Shown: piece after piece, positions 10,672 through 23,733 of the stretch
Numbering within the stretch: the first letter of the stretch is position 1
How the letters are laid out: each line of letters begins with the position of its first letter
Origin: Acarospora socialis
Lineage: Eukaryota > Ascomycota > Lecanoromycetes > Acarosporales > Acarosporaceae
Assembly: GCA_025617375.2 (NCBI GenBank)
Contig: JAMYGW020000014.1
Coordinates: forward strand, 434,001 to 498,000
Direction of reading: 5' to 3'
DNA: 64,000 nt
Position numbers and translations under genes: made by a program
The notes under the pieces: generated by a model
Database searches by the model: none
What the model saw: the letters and a program-made list of their open reading frames with translations, nothing else
Told to the model about the DNA's origin: nothing

Positions 10672-13230
10672 GCTGAGACAAATCTAGTCTTAGAAAGCGT
10701 TGTTTTGTTGTGACTGCTTTTGTTTCCTCGGGGTGGAGGAGGGGTGGGTTGTTAGGACGCTACTAGCTGATACACAATGTAGCTTGCTTCGTCTCTGCAG
10801 ACATTTCTTTGAAATCTAATCTACACCTTTACACCGTTCGCAATTCGTTCTCATGCTTACATTTTAACAACCAGGTCGACAACGAGGTCAGAGTTGATGC
10901 TCAGACAGGCGGAGACTGCAACATCAAGAAGATGATGAGAGGAGAGAGGACGATAAGCGTGCTTACGGTGTAGAGGCAGTCATGTCCCGCACGCATGAAA
11001 CAAGAACATCATACTTTACTCCAGCCCTTAACTACTGCCACTACACATCGGCCAGTATGACCCAGGAATAGATTAGATTGGAATGGCATCTACAAGTTAC
11101 CCAAATCTGTAGTTTCGGTAGATTTGGCGTTGAGTATATACACCTTGAGCACTGCTCAATGCATCCCCACACTATAACACTTGAGCTCGATATGGCACAA
11201 GACCTGATAGACGACAGGAGACAGAACAGACCAAGCTCCCGCCCGGTAACAAATAACCCTGAGACTAATATCTAACCCTTGAAGCGCGGGAGGCCAAGTT
11301 TGCGGAAAGGCCCGAGTGGTCCGGCTTTCGAGATTCCTCGGCTTTCTCATCAGCATCTTAGCTTTAGTTTATAGGTGAAAGAAGGGTTGAGGAACCAAGT
11401 GTTGATCGGTGCACCGATCGGGTTGCGTCGTCAGGAAGAAGAGAACTGAACCAAAGTCCAGACGGTTGGAACATGGCACGGTGATGGGGCTATTGCCCAT
11501 TGAGCACGATGACCCTCATGACTGACGGACAGGGAGAGAAGCCCCAGCACATAAGCATCAGTATGCTCTCTAGTATGGTTGCTCTAGATTCTTCGAATAG
11601 CTGGGTTGACAAGCGTGAGCTTTGGGGACGACGACTTCATGTCCTGGAATAACGTCTAATTTGGGGGCCGAGAGCTCTGGGACGAGGGTTGGCAACATTC
11701 ATCCCCGTTACGGTATACCCATCGCCAGGTGATTGACTCCAAATGTTATTCGTTATCCGTCATAGCCGAAGCTGAATTCGACGTCGAGGTGTTTGACAAG
11801 CGGAAGCGAGGTGTGGCCGGTATAGCCGAACGTTGAATGCGGCCAATAAGTTGAAGAAGCACATTGATTGAGAGCACATGACCTGAAGGAAACAGCCCTG
11901 TCATGAAACCGGAAGGTGCGAATGACAGGACTGCATCGACACCCTGGCGGTTGAGTGAATAAACCAATGCGTGAAGTAATGCCAGAAGTCCTTTCCCGCC
12001 CATACGAGGTGCTTTACCAGTATTGATCCGAGAGACTCTGGCCATCAGATGGAGACGACGATGCATCTGCTTTGCGCGATTAGTCTTGATAGACCGTTGT
12101 AATCCATCCGTGCTTGAGCATGACCGGGTGCCTGCCTCAAGTATACATCGTTGCCTCTGGCTCTCCATGCCGTTGCTTCAATATTGCTTGCCGCTGATCG
12201 GCAGGGCTATGTTGTACCCGAGCTCGCAGGCTTCTGGCTGAGCTGCGGAGTCCTTGTCTAGCTTAGCGGGTGGTATTGGAATTCACCCTGGAGCAATCGG
12301 AGACGTTGCAATACAGCTACCCAAGTCCGGAGGCTCTAGCGGAACCGCTGAAGTCTGATGCTGTGAGATGGGCCGATTCACGCTGAAAGAGGTCCGAGCT
12401 ATTTATTGGCTTCCTGTCTAACTCTCCTCGCAAGCGACGGCGACGCAAGAAAAATCCAGTCAGGGAGTAGGGTTAGACTCGTAGTTGTGTACTAGTGTAC
12501 TAGTCTGGGACATAATATTCACATCACTGCCGGAATGGCCGTCGTTGGAAGAAGACGGTAGTCGGAGAGATGACAGGACGAACCCTCAGATAAGTCAGAA
12601 GGATAATCCGGCGATGCTCAGTGGGCCAAGTGTACGGCGGAAGGATGTCTAAACAATGACAGTGCGTCTCACAGAGATTGCGCAAGGCCGCGTACAGAGG
12701 GAAGAGGAAAACGAGCTTGTTGTTGTAGTTCTTGCGACCCCCACCAAGGCAGTGAACCTCGCTTTGATCCATTGCATAAGATGTATCAAGTGAAGCTCAA
12801 GTTCAGAAGAACAAGGTGGCCCTTTTGTACGGGCGGACAAGTTTGAAGTGTCAGGATATTGCATGAGATGATACAGAGGTATCTTGTGGTCGGCATAGAG
12901 AGCGCCATTTACAGTGGAAGGTCATACATATGCACCATCACCCTATGACTACCTACCTTATACCAATACGCGTCATCCCCCTCAACGTAGCACTTTGCCT
13001 TAGATTGCAAGCCGGCACATAAGGTATGTAACGAACGATTTGGCAGGCAGTTGTAGTAGTGACGTCATCGGATATGATCTTTTGACGCAGACGGCTCTTC
13101 CATTTGATAGCTATGGGCATTCGATATTCGTTACGCCCCATCGTATGTAGCTCCATCCTCTGAGCCTCGTCATGCGTCACAATCCAAAGCAAACGGCCCC
13201 AGCGATGCAGATCGGCGACTCCTGAAATTT
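10672..13230. other. no supported gene
   Basis: Open frames at 11746-12168 (-), 12524-12864 (-) and 12953-13192 (-) look faintly protein-like. The last contains LRQKIISDDVTTTTACQIV. None shows a domain, and no consistent frame links them. They could be remnants of one minus-strand gene. Confidence 0.25.
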
Positions 13231-16200
13231 GAAGAGTCTAGGAGGTGATGGCTCCGAGATGGTTCGCAGACTTCGACCACCTTACTGATAGAGGCTGTCG
13301 GTGCTCTCATTGACCGACCACAGGTCCTTTACCTATCAGATCCTGTGAGCTTAAGTGGCCGCTAACTTGCCAGTAGTACTCGATTGCAAGCAAGCCAAAC
13401 TTAGGAAGCTGATGGGCGCACCGGGAAACCCCGTTGTATGTCTTTGCTGTGGATGAGATGTAGTTGGGCGTAGTCGGGCGCAAGCGGCCAAAATTCGGCC
13501 TCCGCCTAGTATGTCGTAATAATCAATAATCCGCAGACACAGTGACGGCGGTGCCAGCGCTTTGGATTGTGTTGCATGCTATTCTGCTCTGCTCTTGGTG
13601 GGAATGAAAATCAATAATTGCGCTACGGACCAAACTAAAGCTACCGGCCCACGACAATCTCATTCACTACAACAGAACATCGCTCATGTCAAAGAAGTGC
13701 TGCTCAACCAACTGTCGCTACTACAAGTTTTCACGAATCAGCATCATAAGGTATGTCAAGTGAACAGAGACAGCTTTGCCACCAATCAGCATGGCGCACG
13801 CAATGAAAGGCGGTCATGCATCTCTGTAACCTTGGACTTCAAATCAAGTCGCAAAAGGTGATCCGTAGGTAGGTAAGACGTAGGCTCGAGTGCAGACCAG
13901 AGATGAAAGAATCTACAACTCCCATCTTACGTGTGACGGGTGTCCAAGGATATTCGTACCTTATCTTCCCAAACCCCGCATTTCCTTATTGGAAGCTTGC
14001 GGAAATTAATTGTGCGCTAGGTCCGAACCTACGCTGCGCATCCACGCTAAGTTAGTGTAGCCCTACCCGTACAAAGATCTAGCAAACCGCGTAAGGTACT
14101 GTTGCTCTCCACGAAAAGAATAGTGCCCTAGGTACCTTACCTTACCGGAAGTGCTAAACATAGACTTGTACTTATACAGAGCAACATTTGCCGTGAGAGC
14201 CAAATCCTGTTCATTTCTCAACTTGGGTATGTATAAGATACACCGGCAATACCTTCTCTGGTCTGCAGCAGGTCAAAGGAAAGATGGACAGTTGAGCTTG
14301 GGACACGAATCAACACCCCTTGCGCGATCGACTCCATTTCCTTCCCACCTCCCCTTCTCCTCTCGCCCACTGCTCGAATCTTGAAGCCAGTCTGCTGCTG
14401 CTGGAGTTAGGTGAGTGTTGTCGACACAGACTTTTCTGCACGAAATCCAAGCCGTGCCTCATGATCCTATCCGGAAACCCGTGCGGCCCTTGCTCTTCGC
14501 CTGACCTCTCGGCAGACGTCTTCGTTGGTGGAAGGACGAGTTGCGCAAGAGGTACCGTCTGTTGCGCTTGTCTCTTGAAGCCATTCCAAGTTGTTCTACT
14601 TTCCCGTAGACAATCCACTGACATCGGACGGCGCATCTGTGTTCAAGGGGGTTTCGGTTTCCCTTCCATGCCAGCTTGGGTTTTTGCCGACATCTTCGAA
14701 ATCCCTGCCACGTCTGCTAAGGCACCTCGTCAGGTTGAAGCTTCTAACGACTCGAATGGATCGGCCGAGCCACCGCTCACGGAGCTTAGCCTCACCCGGT
14801 CGTTGATCTCCGATACGGTAGAGAAACTCAAATGGATCTGGACGCTGGGAAATCCACTCTCCTAAACGTCCAACGGTTCGGATACCTTACTCCGAAGACG
14901 ACAGACAACAAAGGACCGCCTGGGCTGTTGCATCGCTCTCGGAAACATCCATCATCGTCTCCTTCTGCTCACCAGACGCTTGGCGTGGCTTGATCTCACA
15001 ATCCCTGGGCGGCCGGAATAGTAAGTCTGTTGAATGACGGAACGAGAGTGGTAACAGGCATTATCGGGATGTACGTCGCTGGTCGTCTTAGAGAATCTCT
15101 ACCAACGAGGTGCGCAAACGGGTTGTTGCTGTGGAGTCTCGACGCATCGATCGCTGAGGTCAACGGTTTCGATGACCATCCCGCGGCGGCCACATCATCA
15201 CAGTCATTCCAAGTCCTCAACGTACAATCCCGAGAGGCCACCGGAACACAGTAGCGACGGTGTAGGGTGCTGCGATGCCTATCCATCCGGCAAAGCCGCA
15301 CCTCCATGGTGATTGACGTTCCACATAGGAGTGTGCTTCCCTCCGGCAGAGATGATATCATTTCGAATGTACCGCGACGGGGATGTTGTTCCGTGATGCT
15401 GGTGTTTGGGGTGACGTTCTTTGGCCCCATTGCAACCCTCTCATATCATATACTCTCAACCTCGTTCTGCAAGCGACAGTGACGCGGTAATTCGTACGGT
15501 TAAGAAAGCTGGATGCGACGCCCGTCTTGCGGGCGTATGTTTGAACTTGCGGTCAGCGTGGCACCCTGTTGGCCTTACTAGCACCCGACGTCCCGCACTA
15601 TTCAGGTATGCTATTGGGCGGCCGGCCTGTGCATCCCCGATCAACCCATACTGATAACTTTGTGGCCTAGTAGGGGATTGCTGGAACGATCGAGCTTCCG
15701 AGTTCTCATGAGCAACAGAATCCGCGAGGTCTCTTACGCGGGAGCACGATCTGCAGTCATCTCGTCCTGGACTAGCGTGGAAGTTTTCATCAGCCTGCAC
15801 CGGATTTTTGAGACGAACTGGGGTTAGCTTGTTTTGTCCACAGTCTCTTTGGTGTGTTGGATGATACACTACTCGAGCGGACAAGAGGCTGACTGCAGAA
15901 GTGGCGATGAGAGCTTTATGTTTGGGATGTTGTGGGGAAATTGGAGCAGTCGGTGGACCCCTCGTCGATCAACTCCAGCTAAAGATCTCATTATATTATA
16001 TGACGCGCCATGATAACGATGGTACGTCATACTCATTGTTGGGCACTATTTGTACGTTGCATCGCAGCTCTAGCACTCATCAAGGTGAAAGTCATCTACC
16101 AGGTAAAGGCACCGCTGCGGCCCTACTGCAAACTCTCGCAGTCTGTAATACTAACCTCGTCAAGTCATAGAGAATGCCGACATGTCCCGTGGACAGCAAC

Positions 16201-18753
16201 ATAGACACATCACGTACTTTCCACTAGCCATGTACATGCTGCTGAAGAATCCGTCTCAACATTGACAAATATCAGCATCGAACCGCACCGATGTCACGTT
16301 GGTGGATGTCCTGCTCCTCATGCTCTTGCTCTTGAATGAAGGTGACTGATGCCTATTCCCCATCACTCAACCCCCTTGTTTCTGATATACCGGCATAAAG
16401 ATTTAGTGTCGATTTCAACAGCCACTGTAATAGGACAACTCATTTAATCCAGCTGACGGCGATACGTGGATCATCCATCACTGGACTTGACCCCAATTCT
16501 TGACAACTCCAGCCCTGTAAGACATGGACGCCCGATTTTGCGGGCTTACTCTCTTGCCTAAGACGACAATGAAATTATCGTTGGCCATTCCACTAAGCAT
16601 GAAGCATCGCAAACCAACGCATCTACGCATGTGTACGGATCGAGATCAGTTATCCCGAAGCCTTCAATCCCCGAAGACACCACCCCTTTGGACATTTTTC
16701 AGCACAACCAAAACTTTGACAGCGAACCGAGCACGCAGTCCTTCACAATAGCGTCGTGGACCGGTGCCACGCTCTCGCCAAAGGCTGCGGTCGCCCGGGC
16801 GTTGGAACCAAATTGACCTTGAACTAAGTGTAATTACTCGAATACCAGCCATCCGAGCTGCGTGCTTGCCATCGGCCCGCGCCATTCCGTGTTACGAGAC
16901 GTGTGTCTATGTGAGCCTGGGCCTAGGCTGTTGGGGTGTACCGGCTTCACTCAACACAGTCAGACCGTCAACCGAATCTTAAACCCCACCATTTGACCGC
17001 GAGAAAGAGTTCGCAACTCTCCTTCGGACGGGTTCTCGCCTGTACTTCGACGGCGATGCTTTCGTCAGCCGCGCCCTCTGAATTTCTTGCGTTCTTGTCG
17101 CCTTGGCAGTTATCCGACAGTACTATGTCGGCGCTGGTACCAGCGAGATCCTCGTTGATGTTGGGGAGTCCTGAATCTACACACTCCGTCCCGGCACCCA
17201 AACTCCCGGGCCTCCTCGATTCAAGCTTTCTCCAAGCGATACGCAATGCAGCAGATACTCGGCCCATGTCAACCTGGTGTCTGCGCGTGCCGGAATAACA
17301 ACATATTCTCGTGGCAGGATTCTCGATGATGTCGTCCATGCTCCGCAGCCTTGAAGTTTCCGCCACTCCGAGTCTGATCTCGACGCAAAAGTTGTAGCCC
17401 CATCCTGGCTTGCTTGGGCATGTCGTGGAGCTGCAAGGCACCGTGCATTCAATATCATAAGTGCCAGTCTTTGGGTGCCCGTTCTGGCTATGATTGACTT
17501 ACATTGTATGGGAGACTGGACTGGAACGGATAATGTGCATACGATTTGTTAAGGAGGCGAAATTATACTCTGACATAAGTATCAGTGCCAAGAAGCAGCT
17601 ACTGATTACATCTGTCATCTTGTCCTGAAGCGTTGATCCAAGGGACTTCTTGGATGCGCTATATCTGACATGCCCTTATACTATCTTGGTTGATATCGAT
17701 TGCGGAACTATACAGGTTCGTCGGCGTCTGTAGCTAATTTCTTCAGTTCTCGCTCTAGGAAGAGCATGTACAAACTTACGGGATTCAGGGACGATACTAT
17801 CATTGAAGCACTCGTAATGCGACCATCCAGGGTTATATGCGTGCATTTGTGGCAGTAGCTGGGTCAAATCCCCGAGGTAGCTGCTAATCCATTCGACATA
17901 CTCACTCGCACGTTGCCGTCATTTCTTTGAGCGGCTCTCTCTCTGAAGACAAAAATGACCCAATACAGGCGGCAGCAATAAGTTACTGCACGAAGTGGGG
18001 AAGGAGCGTTGGCGGGAACCGCTGTCCCAGCGTTGTTGGGTGTTGGGCGAACCAGTGGCGAGCTCATCGGGAGGAAGACGAGGACAAGATTGAGGAGGTC
18101 GAAGTCTTCGGTCCTATCATGTCTGGCATCTGGCAAGAGGACGCGTTGGGGTAGATCATCATTTTACATTTTACTGCCGGTTGTGGGCAGGTCCGTATAG
18201 ATCCACTTGTTGTACGCAGGAGGAAAAGAAGAAGACTGGGGATACCAGATTACGAGCGGTCACACAAAAACTTCGCCGCCACCCACCAAAACCCTTGTGA
18301 AAATCATCTGTTCAAACCATGTCCGCAAATCCCCATGGGCTTCGGTTTACCAGTCCGAACTTCCACCCCCCACCATTTTCCTTCCTCCCAAACAACCTTC
18401 CGCCTCATTCCAGCTCCAAAGCCACGAATAAACGTCTTTGGGGATGTTTAGAAACATCCTCCCGGTAGCAATTGACACCATGATTACGCAAAGCGAGCAA
18501 CGGAGCTCTCAACAGGCTATATTTTGTAAATGGGGGGCAAGGACGATCAGTTCCCCGTCGGCCCGGGCATCCCGCGTATCAGAGACCTCTCCTGCGCCGT
18601 AGAAGGATGTAATTGGCAACGCAGGCTCTCCACTTGATAACTTTTATTTACTTGACGATGCCTAGCTCCCGAAGGTAGCCTTCTGGCAACTGTTAGGAGC
18701 AAGACACTCCGCGCGGTGGCGCTGAGAGGAAGGAACCGAACCCGCCAAGCACC
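13231..18753. other. 5.5 kb without a supported gene
   Basis: Many medium open frames occur on both strands (13562-13861 +, 14320-14865 +, 14996-15430 -, 15456-15884 -, 16968-17441 -), and none carries a recognisable domain. Between about 15,660 and 16,000 (+) one frame gives SNRIREVSYAGARSAVISS and, after a break, a hydrophobic LVLSTVSLVCWMIHY, which could be a membrane-protein relic. The ACC/GGTAC-rich stretch at 13,860-14,150 is low-complexity. Confidence 0.25.
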
Positions 18754-18777
18754 TCCGCCAAGCGATCGCTTGGCGGA
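18754..18777. promoter_or_regulatory. perfect 24-bp palindrome
   Basis: The half-site TCCGCCAAGCGA is followed directly by its exact reverse complement with no spacer. A partial direct copy of the half-site (CCGCCAAGC) lies just upstream at 18742-18750. Outer CCG/CGG triplets resemble binding sites of dimeric Zn2Cys6 regulators, but the assignment as a regulatory site is inference. No gene start can be tied to it. Confidence 0.4.
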
Positions 18778-20309
18778 ACTTCCGCCCCCATCAACCTCGT
18801 GATAAACGGCTAATTGCTCTTGACCCGTCCCCTCTTGAAAGCTTGTGGAAGTCCCTGTCTAGATTATGTGTACAGGGTAGTTGCCGAACTCAGTTTTTTG
18901 GGAGAAAGTTGGCGCGCTGCTCAAGAGATCCAACACCCCGCCATCGTGTGTGAGGTTGCGACAGGAATATGGACTTGCCTTCTCATTTCTTCTTCCTGGT
19001 GTCTTTATTTGTGACTTGCTCTCATTCGACACCATCTCTGCCTATCTCGTCTGAGCAAGCAGCTGTAGCAGCCTTTTTGTCAGTTCCGCAACGCCCTGGG
19101 CGGGTAAGTGGATGCGGGTTGGCGGATGCACATATCAGATCCAAGTCTGGCGAATCTATACCCAATCGCTCTTCATGACTCTGGTGCCTGCATATTGAGC
19201 CGAAGCCATAGCAGTCGGTAACGTCCCAGTAGCCATCTGGTCGGATACTAAGGCTGCAAGCTTACAATTGGGTCTCTCATACTTTATCGCTGTGATAGGT
19301 GTATTGTTTACACTATGTGCACTTTAGACACCAATACATTTGGAGCTGGAGCAACGCGGCTACGGTATTTCCAACTGCTTTCCCAGCTGGGGTGGCAGGT
19401 GATGGCCACCAGGGAGGAGATCTGTGTGTTTTCATCATCCATTCGGGTGAGACCATACGGTATTTGAACAGCCGCGGCGTCAGCATAACGGAACTCCCTA
19501 AACATTTGTTCATCTCACTTCCACTCATACCCAGTGTGCCCAGTCTTCCGGGACCGTCGAGCGCAGGCGCCACGCGCCTATTCATGAGCGGCTCGAACGG
19601 TGCTGTCGCCCCGCCTTCCTTCCCACGAACCCAACTCCTCCTATTCAAGGACTATTTCCTCACCTAAACCGACTCCCTCACCCTCACCAGCAGCATCAGC
19701 TACCGTCGCCTCTCGTCCTGTTCCTCTTTCCCTCCTATCATCAAGCCCTCGTTCCCCTCGAGCACTTCCGCTCGGTCCTCCAACCCCATCAACGCCTACA
19801 TCACCAACATGCAATACACATCTCCTCCTATATTCGTTCCAACGCAGCACGGGTTCGGACGCGCTGCGGTTTCTGCAAGGTCTGAGGGACGTCGAGGATA
19901 GGAGTCTTAGCGGCAACGAAACTAGGACATCAGGGGCGGGGACTTTCAATGTCGGGGCCGGGAGAAGAGGGGGGTGGCGCGCGAGGCGGGAATGGGGAAA
20001 AGAGAATGAGGTCCAGGCGAACAAAGAGGGGATTGATGAGTGATAGTGTGTGTTGAGTAGTGTTGACGGGTAAGGAGAGGGTGGGACGGCAATAGGTCAT
20101 AAGCGTGGCGCGAAAGTGTTCGGTTGATAGAGTATGTCTTGTACGTGCAGCCGCCATTGATGCTCATTGAGTAGGGGAGAAAGTGGTAGAGGATATTGTG
20201 AACGGGATAGAGAACGTGGTGAACAATGTTGAATGATTGAATGTCAAGGATGGGCGTGGTGGATGCTGAGTCCATGGTTTGAGATGGAGGAGGGATCGTG
20301 ACGGCCGGT
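18778..20309. other. no supported gene
   Basis: The open frames at 19299-19667 (+), 19600-20043 (+) and 19641-20024 (-) are mirror images in a Pro/Ser/Arg-biased stretch and cannot be separated by eye. No domain is recognised. Confidence 0.25.
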
Positions 20310-20601
20310 TTAGAGGGGAGGATTGGGGGGCGGTCGATCACGGAGAATCCTGAAGAACAGGAATGCTGGGACTATGGGGACAAGGACGATGTACAGCAAC
20401 AGTTCATAAGTATCTATTGACCCTAGAGGACTTACTATCGGTGAACACTTCCTCACTAGTCTGTATGTTCGTGACAGTGTGACGGGATTCAAGGACCTGA
20501 TGCTGGTGGACATATGGTATGCATGACAGATGAGCTGTTGCAGTGCAGGCAAAGGTCTGGGAGAGGGCTGGCGTGCAGTCTAGGTGGGTTGTGAGAAGCA
20601 T
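20310..20601 (-). CDS. possible small membrane protein, two exons
   Basis: From an ATG at 20601 the frame runs to a candidate 43-base intron (GTGAGG ... AATAG, about 20456-20414). Joining across it adds a strongly hydrophobic segment, YELLLYIVLVPIVPAFLFF, followed by a basic and Pro-rich tail and a stop at 20310. The first part holds several Cys (CTPALSQTFACTATAHLSC). This could be a small membrane-anchored protein. The intron is short for the group, no branch site is clear and the family is unknown, so the call is weak. Confidence 0.2.
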
Positions 20602-22773
20602 GAGCGCACTGGGCAGGGCGATTAAGGGCACGAAGTGAGATGGGTTCGAGAGAGAAGGGTCTTTGGTGGGGAGGGACGTTGGGGGATCTTATCAGAGTGC
20701 CGTTAAATCGTAGTCTGTCGTAACAGAAACTCGGCCATCATATAACACATTTGTCCAACTCTATCCACACCGTACCTTGTCTTTTATCCGGATCTTAAGT
20801 TCGATATGATGCTTATCCCTATGAGAGCTGCAACTTCCTCGGCTTGCCGACGATGAGTGCTCCCCCACTCGAGGTCGAAGTTGTTGGCTTCCAGCATGCC
20901 ATGACCGGCAAGTTTTCGTCTACTACGGCTAGCAGCTTGCGTTCACGATGACAAGCCAAAGTGCAACAATCGAGCTCAATCTGTTCCCGCTACCCGTAGC
21001 CACCAACATATAGGCGCTGCTTGTATTGTGTTTATTAGGGCCGCCAACCACCTGGTTGCTCGCACCACTGCTTTGTCCGAGAGCAACCCATTATTGAACA
21101 CGTTCCCCATCAGTTAATAAACCACCTGGATGGCTGAAGCGGAGGCGGGTGCATCAAATAGTATAGACAGCGTGTCTTGCTGATATTTCAGAAGTGACTA
21201 TCACGTAACCCGTTATTTTCAATGGACAAGCTGGGTGAGCGTGAGCTGTTAACAAAGATTCCGTCAGTGCAGGGAGGAGCTAGTATTGTGAGATTTAAGA
21301 GCAAGCTTTCTATGCTCGAGTTCTGATATGCGTAGTACAGAACCTCATTCTGGACAGGACGGGGGGGAAGACCTGCTAACCACTAAGACATAGAGAATAA
21401 CTTTGTGCCGGGCCAGTCCTTTTGTTGGCAAGCTGACAAACTAATTCAATTCCATGAATATTCGACTAGTCACTACCGCGGAGGTAGCGCTTGGGAGGAA
21501 ACGAATACGACTACAGGCCCAGAGTTTACTTATCAGTTTATAGGCAACAGTCTTCTTGACGATATGAACTAAATACTAAGGGGTTCAGAACATACCTTGA
21601 TATCCTGCACTTGCCCTGAAGTGGTGGCAAAGATCCAAACCAATACCATCATAGTCGTAGTCCCCCGCTCTCTTTTTATCTCCCCACCCCTTTCTTTATT
21701 GACCCGTCGACATCGCCTTCCCGCCTCCTTCCACCGCCGCTTCCTCCTCCTCATCTTTCCTCCTATGCGGGGATACCCATAGCGTCTCTCATCCTGCCTC
21801 ACCCAGCCCCACTCTCCGGGTTCTACCCCTCACTGCGGAAGTATCTCCACCTGCTCCGGCAAGCACGAATCAACCTCCCGGGTGTACGCCGAGACCCTCC
21901 GCCAAGAAGAGAGCGAGCGAGGAAGCAAGGGGAGAGACACTTCTGATGGTCGTGGCTGCGTCAATCTCGTTTGACGGCGGCGGCGGAGCTATTCGCATGG
22001 ACGGGGAAAGGTATGTCGGACAGCAGACCCGAGGAGCCATTCGTCATGCCCACCCAGACGCAGTATCTAGTCTTTGCTCCTTTTCCAGAGCCACAGAATG
22101 CAGTCGAACTCTAGCCGCCAGCTCTCCTGCTCAAAGCGTTCGCCGATTGAGTAGGCGAGTGTATCCGACTGTGCCCTGCGGAAGATCCAAAAAGCGGATC
22201 TTAGCAACGTAGTTGCTAAAGGTTTGAGCTTGTTTGCCTGTGATGTATGTCAAGTACATTCTCTGGGGGGCCAGGTTAGGCTGTGAGGCAGCTGCGGCGA
22301 AGGCGAATAAGGGTTACGAAGGATGCAAAAAGTGGAAGTGGGGGCAGCGGCAGCAAGTGGGGGAAGAGCGGATAACGGGAGCCACAGCGATTCCTTGACC
22401 GGCGGCGAATTGAGGTCGAGAGCACTGGGGTTATCGCGGGTCATGGAAGATGGGAGAACGGTTGACAGCTGGGTACGGGCTGTACATGTGATTTCGTGTA
22501 AGCTAACTAGCTACCTTACTCAATTGAAAACTTTTTGAAGACTTTGAAATCAACACCCATACTAGCCGCAAACCTCTGTCATGGGCGGCACCATGTCTGA
22601 GTAGCCATCTAAGGTAGTGGGTTCTGTCTCAATGTGTTGACTGGGAAGAGCTGCGGTAAAGTCCCTCGCCGCAGCGAAATTACCATCTATTCCTTTGTTA
22701 CCGGAGGCTCCGAGTTCCCCTCTTGCTGGCTTGATGCCCGCAAATGATGTGGTGATACCGGTAGCCTGGCTCT
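20602..22773. other. no supported gene
   Basis: No open frame with a recognisable domain. Pyrimidine-rich low-complexity sequence lies at about 21,660-21,770. The rest is unremarkable. Confidence 0.3.
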
Positions 22774-23733
22774 CTATTCCAGGCCTAAGAGATGATGCTT
22801 GTCCTCTTCCTGATGGGGTGCGTCGCTGGTCTGTTGCAGACTAGGAAGTTGGCGCAAGAGCAAATGGTATTTGCGCAAGACCACGTGGTATCGGTCCAGT
22901 AGGCTGAGATACCGACTGTTCGACTCGTTATAGCGGTCTGCTGCGCGCTTGAGCTGTCGTTCCATTTCACTGTTCCGAGCCCGCAGTGCATCCCTTTCCT
23001 TAAGAGTGCCTCCAGCTGTAATCTTGATCAATGCATTTTCCAACTTGCCAACTTCTACTTCTCGTGCCGCAATCCGTAGTGCCCCTTTGTCGACCCCCGA
23101 CCGCTGTTGACTCGTCATCTCCTTCGGAGCTAGGTTCGCCCTCTCCTCTTCGTACTTGGACTCCCCTTGGATTGTCTCAATTGCTTTGTCAAGACTGTAA
23201 TCCGTCTTTCCTAAGGTACCGGTGACCACCTTCTTTAGGATCTGGTCCGCGAGTCCATCGATCAATTGATCTGCAACCTCTCGATCCCATTCTTTCTGGT
23301 CTCCCAAGCGCCGTAAGATATCTCTCCCAACCTCACAGTAATCACTCAATGAACGTTTACCCTGCTGAAGGACCGAAAACTCCCTGATAGCTTGACGCTT
23401 ATTGTCCTTTTGTGTCTGTTGCGGAAACCTTTGCTGCAGCCCTTCCGTAAGCTTCACCCAATCACCACTAATCGTGTCGTCGAGGCTGAGAATCCATTTC
23501 CTGGCTTCGCCCGTGGTGTTGGAGATAATGGTGGTGATCCTCGCATCATCAAAATCTCCAGGGCTGTCGTCGAACAAGTGCTTTCGACCAGTGAAAGCAT
23601 ATTTGACTTGCTTCACAAAAAGCTTCACATCTTCACCTGGTGTTCCAGAGAAGGTCTCGATACGACTGGCCGCCATTGGGTATTCGTTCATGGCAAGTGA
23701 TTCCAAATTCTCGACACCGGTAGACGATCTCAT
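22774..23733 (-). mobile_element. solo Gag-like ORF (Retrotrans_gag type), 319 aa; looks whole
   Basis: The frame is open from an ATG at 23733 to a stop at 22774. Residues about 20-170 have the layout of the Retrotrans_gag domain of Ty3/Gypsy-like elements: RIETFSGTPGEDVKLFVKQV at the front, then ARKWILSLDD, then W...L...L..RFPQ, then the helical DYCEVGRDILRRLGD. No CCHC zinc knuckle is seen. The C-terminal part (about 215-300) is predicted coiled coil (LENALIKITAGGTLKERDAL). I see no protease, reverse transcriptase, integrase or LTR within several kilobases on this strand. It is therefore either a stranded Gag fossil or a Gag-derived host gene. The Gag ORF itself appears whole; age cannot be judged. 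Confidence 0.65.

Noticed and set aside
14836-14960. Short frame containing DAGKSTLLN, like a P-loop
   Set aside because: No Walker B, no GTPase or ABC context and no continuing frame; a four-residue match is expected by chance.
19600-20043. 147-codon plus frame and 127-codon minus frame
   Set aside because: Mirror-image frames in Pro/Ser/Arg-biased DNA without a domain; neither can be preferred.
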